64,000 nt of DNA from Prunus persica (Eukaryota; Streptophyta; Magnoliopsida; Rosales; Rosaceae). Positions 62,971 to 64,000 of this stretch are shown here, in pieces. Below the pieces are notes generated by a model. That model was not told the DNA's origin. It worked only from the letters and a program-made list of their open reading frames with translations, and ran no database searches. A program made the translations under genes and the position numbers. The stretch spans positions 865,802 to 929,801 of the forward strand of contig NC_034014.1 in the NCBI RefSeq assembly GCF_000346465.2, read 5' to 3'. The stretch's first letter is position 1. Each line of letters opens with the position of its first letter.

Positions 62971-64000
62971 GCCAGGCTCCTTTAATACAACAAAGATGGA
63001 AAGCTGATAAAGATGAAAATGTAAGACACGTGACAGCTATCTAACGGTTACTTTAGTTTGCCCAACAATGTGGGGAAAAGTAAGAAGAGCCTAACAAAGG
63101 AGAAATACACATATTGGGCCAAAGCCACGAAAGACACTGTATTGGGCTGTGGAAGAAGTGTAGGGTGGTTGCATGAGCGAAGGAGAACACAGAGCGAGGG
63201 TTTACTTGAATATATTAATTAGGAGGCTAGCTAATGGAATTGAATTGAACATCCATCTCGTCTTCTGACTAGCTCCGCTAGCCTTACTTCTTGACACCAC
63301 CACCAGCGGAAATGGTCTTTTATTTCTTCAAAATATGTATATTTGGCAATTTTTATCAAACCAAAGCCTGACCCCCTCTTCCCCTTACCAATATATATAC
63401 TTGTTCAATTCAAACTAGCTAGCTTTAAGCTTAGCTTGTGATCTTTGATTGTTATGTCATATTTTCATATAACCCTATGAGGTCCTAGAAATTACACAAA
63501 TACCCCTTCAACTTTCAAAATAAGAACACCTAAACCCTAAAATCATCCTCATCATCAGTGAATGGGAACACCTCACAGCATCTCCAGATACATAAATCTC
63601 AGGATCACTACCATCACCATCTTCACTTTCGTTATCATCCTTAAAACCTTCAAAATTTTGAACAAGTTGAATGCATGTTTTCATCACCAACACCATGTGG
63701 CTAATCTCCACTACTAGGTATACGACAATCTCTTAAAAAAAGGCCATATACTCTCCACTCTTCTTTCTCTTTACAACCCCCTCATTGGTTGAAATTCCTT
63801 TTTTTCAGCTGCTGCAAAGGAGTATAGCATATGAAGAAGATATGGACGAGGAGTATGAAACATCTTCTTTTTCTTGGGGGAACGGTGTACGAAGAGTCTT
63901 ATGAATTAGGGTTTTTCTTCTTCGTTTTCTTATGAATTGGATTTATGGAGTTATCTGTAACAATTTGAAACCTTAGGGAAAATTTGTTTTCTAAGACTGT
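62971..64000. other. Right end of the window, no intact gene recognised
   Basis: Contains the FTHFS scrap at 63285-63470. A minus-strand frame at 63508-63711 (acidic, ESEDGDGSDPEIYVSGD) was not recognised and is not called. Confidence 0.45.
63285..63470 (+). pseudogene. Third scrap of the formate-tetrahydrofolate ligase 3' end
   Basis: gacaccaccaccagcgg and the following ggtctttt correspond to the end of the ligase coding region ([10 protein letters not shown]), and the DNA after it follows the 3' flank of the pseudogene at 57.35-57.53 kb (tcttccccttacca, tctttgattgttatgtca). It is closer to that pseudogene than to the intact gene. Confidence 0.7.

Noticed and set aside
63508..63711. Acidic minus-strand frame at the window edge
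   Set aside because: Could be part of a transposon-derived gene, but no motif was recognised and it is too short to support a call.

Overview
This 64-kb window is AT-rich nuclear DNA of a flowering plant, almost certainly a eudicot. The genes have plant-type GT/AG introns, and the proteins belong to plant-specific families: MUT9-like casein kinase, BSD2/SPA-type zinc-finger protein, SINAT, TBL and class III peroxidase. The general look of the proteins suggests Rosaceae, but that is only an inference. I saw no rRNA, tRNA or CRISPR array. Exon models below were built by hand, matching splice sites and reading phase.

Left part (0-31 kb), mostly ordinary genes: the 3' end of a MUT9-like/CK1-like kinase (+); a chloroplast SPA-like protein with four CxxCxGxG motifs (+); a seven-exon Mn-type metal tolerance protein (-); a BPG2-like circularly permuted GTPase (-); a SINAT RING E3 ligase (-); a small membrane protein (-) with several decayed copies nearby (+); a group 3 LEA protein (+); and a Utp12-domain nucleolar protein without WD40 repeats (-). 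Between the last two lies a 1.1-kb field of a short GC-rich palindrome. A small Helitron with intact ends lies at 9.2 kb.

Middle (31-48 kb), a three-level nest: an ATL-like RING-H2 gene is split by a 14.1-kb PIF/Harbinger element (TAA target duplication). The transposase gene of that element is in turn split by a 9.95-kb CACTA element (GTG target duplication, intact CACTA ends, arrays of a GCGACGAAA motif near both ends). All four transposon genes carry visible breaks. A second, also damaged, RING-H2 copy follows at 47.7 kb; it and its upstream DNA descend from the same tandem duplication, and a Helitron-related repeat lies upstream of it.

Right part (48-64 kb): an intact formate-tetrahydrofolate ligase gene (+), a Harbinger-like MITE and an intact trichome-birefringence-like gene (+), followed in the same order by broken copies of both. 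This shows an old segmental duplication. A third scrap of the ligase 3' end lies at 63.3 kb. A peroxidase A2-like gene (-) and a 1.07-kb non-autonomous hAT element with a perfect 8-bp target duplication complete the window. The same palindrome seen at 26-27 kb occurs inside this hAT element.

The host genes do not form a pathway. The main story is structural: gene duplication followed by decay, and layered transposition into a RING-H2 gene.
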